A DNA stretch of 5,982 bases, taken from the NCBI GenBank assembly GCA_030633645.1, contig DAOVRY010000067.1:1-5982 (forward strand). The letters run 5' to 3'. Numbering within the stretch: position 1 is the stretch's first letter; every line of letters begins with the position of its first letter. Below, piece by piece: positions 5,967 to 5,982 of this stretch. Under the pieces are notes generated by a model. It worked only from the letters and a program-made list of their open reading frames with translations. It was not told where the DNA came from and made no database searches. This stretch comes from Pseudomonadota bacterium. Its GTDB lineage: Bacteria; Desulfobacterota; DSM-4660; Desulfatiglandales; B25-G16. A program made the position numbers and the translations under genes.

Positions 5967-5982
5967 AAGCTTGAACAGCGCC

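Overview
The window looks like chromosomal DNA from a Gram-negative bacterium, most likely a Desulfobacterota (deltaproteobacterial) lineage. The evidence is a complete tail of a Tol-Pal operon (tolA, tolB, pal, cpoB/ybgF in the usual order), a TolA with a short divergent linker, a CpoB that carries its own lipobox, and moderate GC content. The taxon is an inference from gene content and style; no marker in the window fixes it.

Region 1 (about 1-4096, + strand) is the cell-envelope operon. tolA is an inner-membrane anchor with a TonB/TolA-type C-terminal domain. It overlaps tolB by 35 bp, and tolB appears to start at TTG. tolB encodes a periplasmic six-bladed propeller. After a 133-bp gap with a good sigma70-like promoter comes pal, the peptidoglycan-binding lipoprotein, with a perfect Shine-Dalgarno. 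After a further 158-bp gap comes cpoB, a coiled-coil/TPR lipoprotein. Together they form the trans-envelope machine that draws the outer membrane inward at division and coordinates peptidoglycan synthesis. tolQ and tolR are expected just left of the window.

Region 2 (4097-4550) lies between convergent genes and holds no intact gene. It is not featureless. On the minus strand it carries the wreck of a four-helix-bundle (S23 / TIGR02436-type) gene, with a recognisable N-terminal helix, a frameshift, a probable internal deletion and a recognisable C-terminal helix. On both sides lie arrays of a degenerate heptad (GTTCANN), inverted relative to each other. This looks like a decayed cassette-like insertion and is the most interesting part of the window.

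Region 3 (4551-5729, - strand) is a DUF1343 / NamZ-family protein (GH171 exo-beta-N-acetylmuramidase family) with no signal peptide, preceded by an extended -10 promoter. Its likely role in muropeptide turnover fits beside an envelope operon.

Region 4 (5730-5982) holds that promoter and then a GC-rich block of nested inverted repeats running to the window edge, probably an extragenic repeat element. I saw no CRISPR array, tRNA, rRNA, intact transposase or defence gene.
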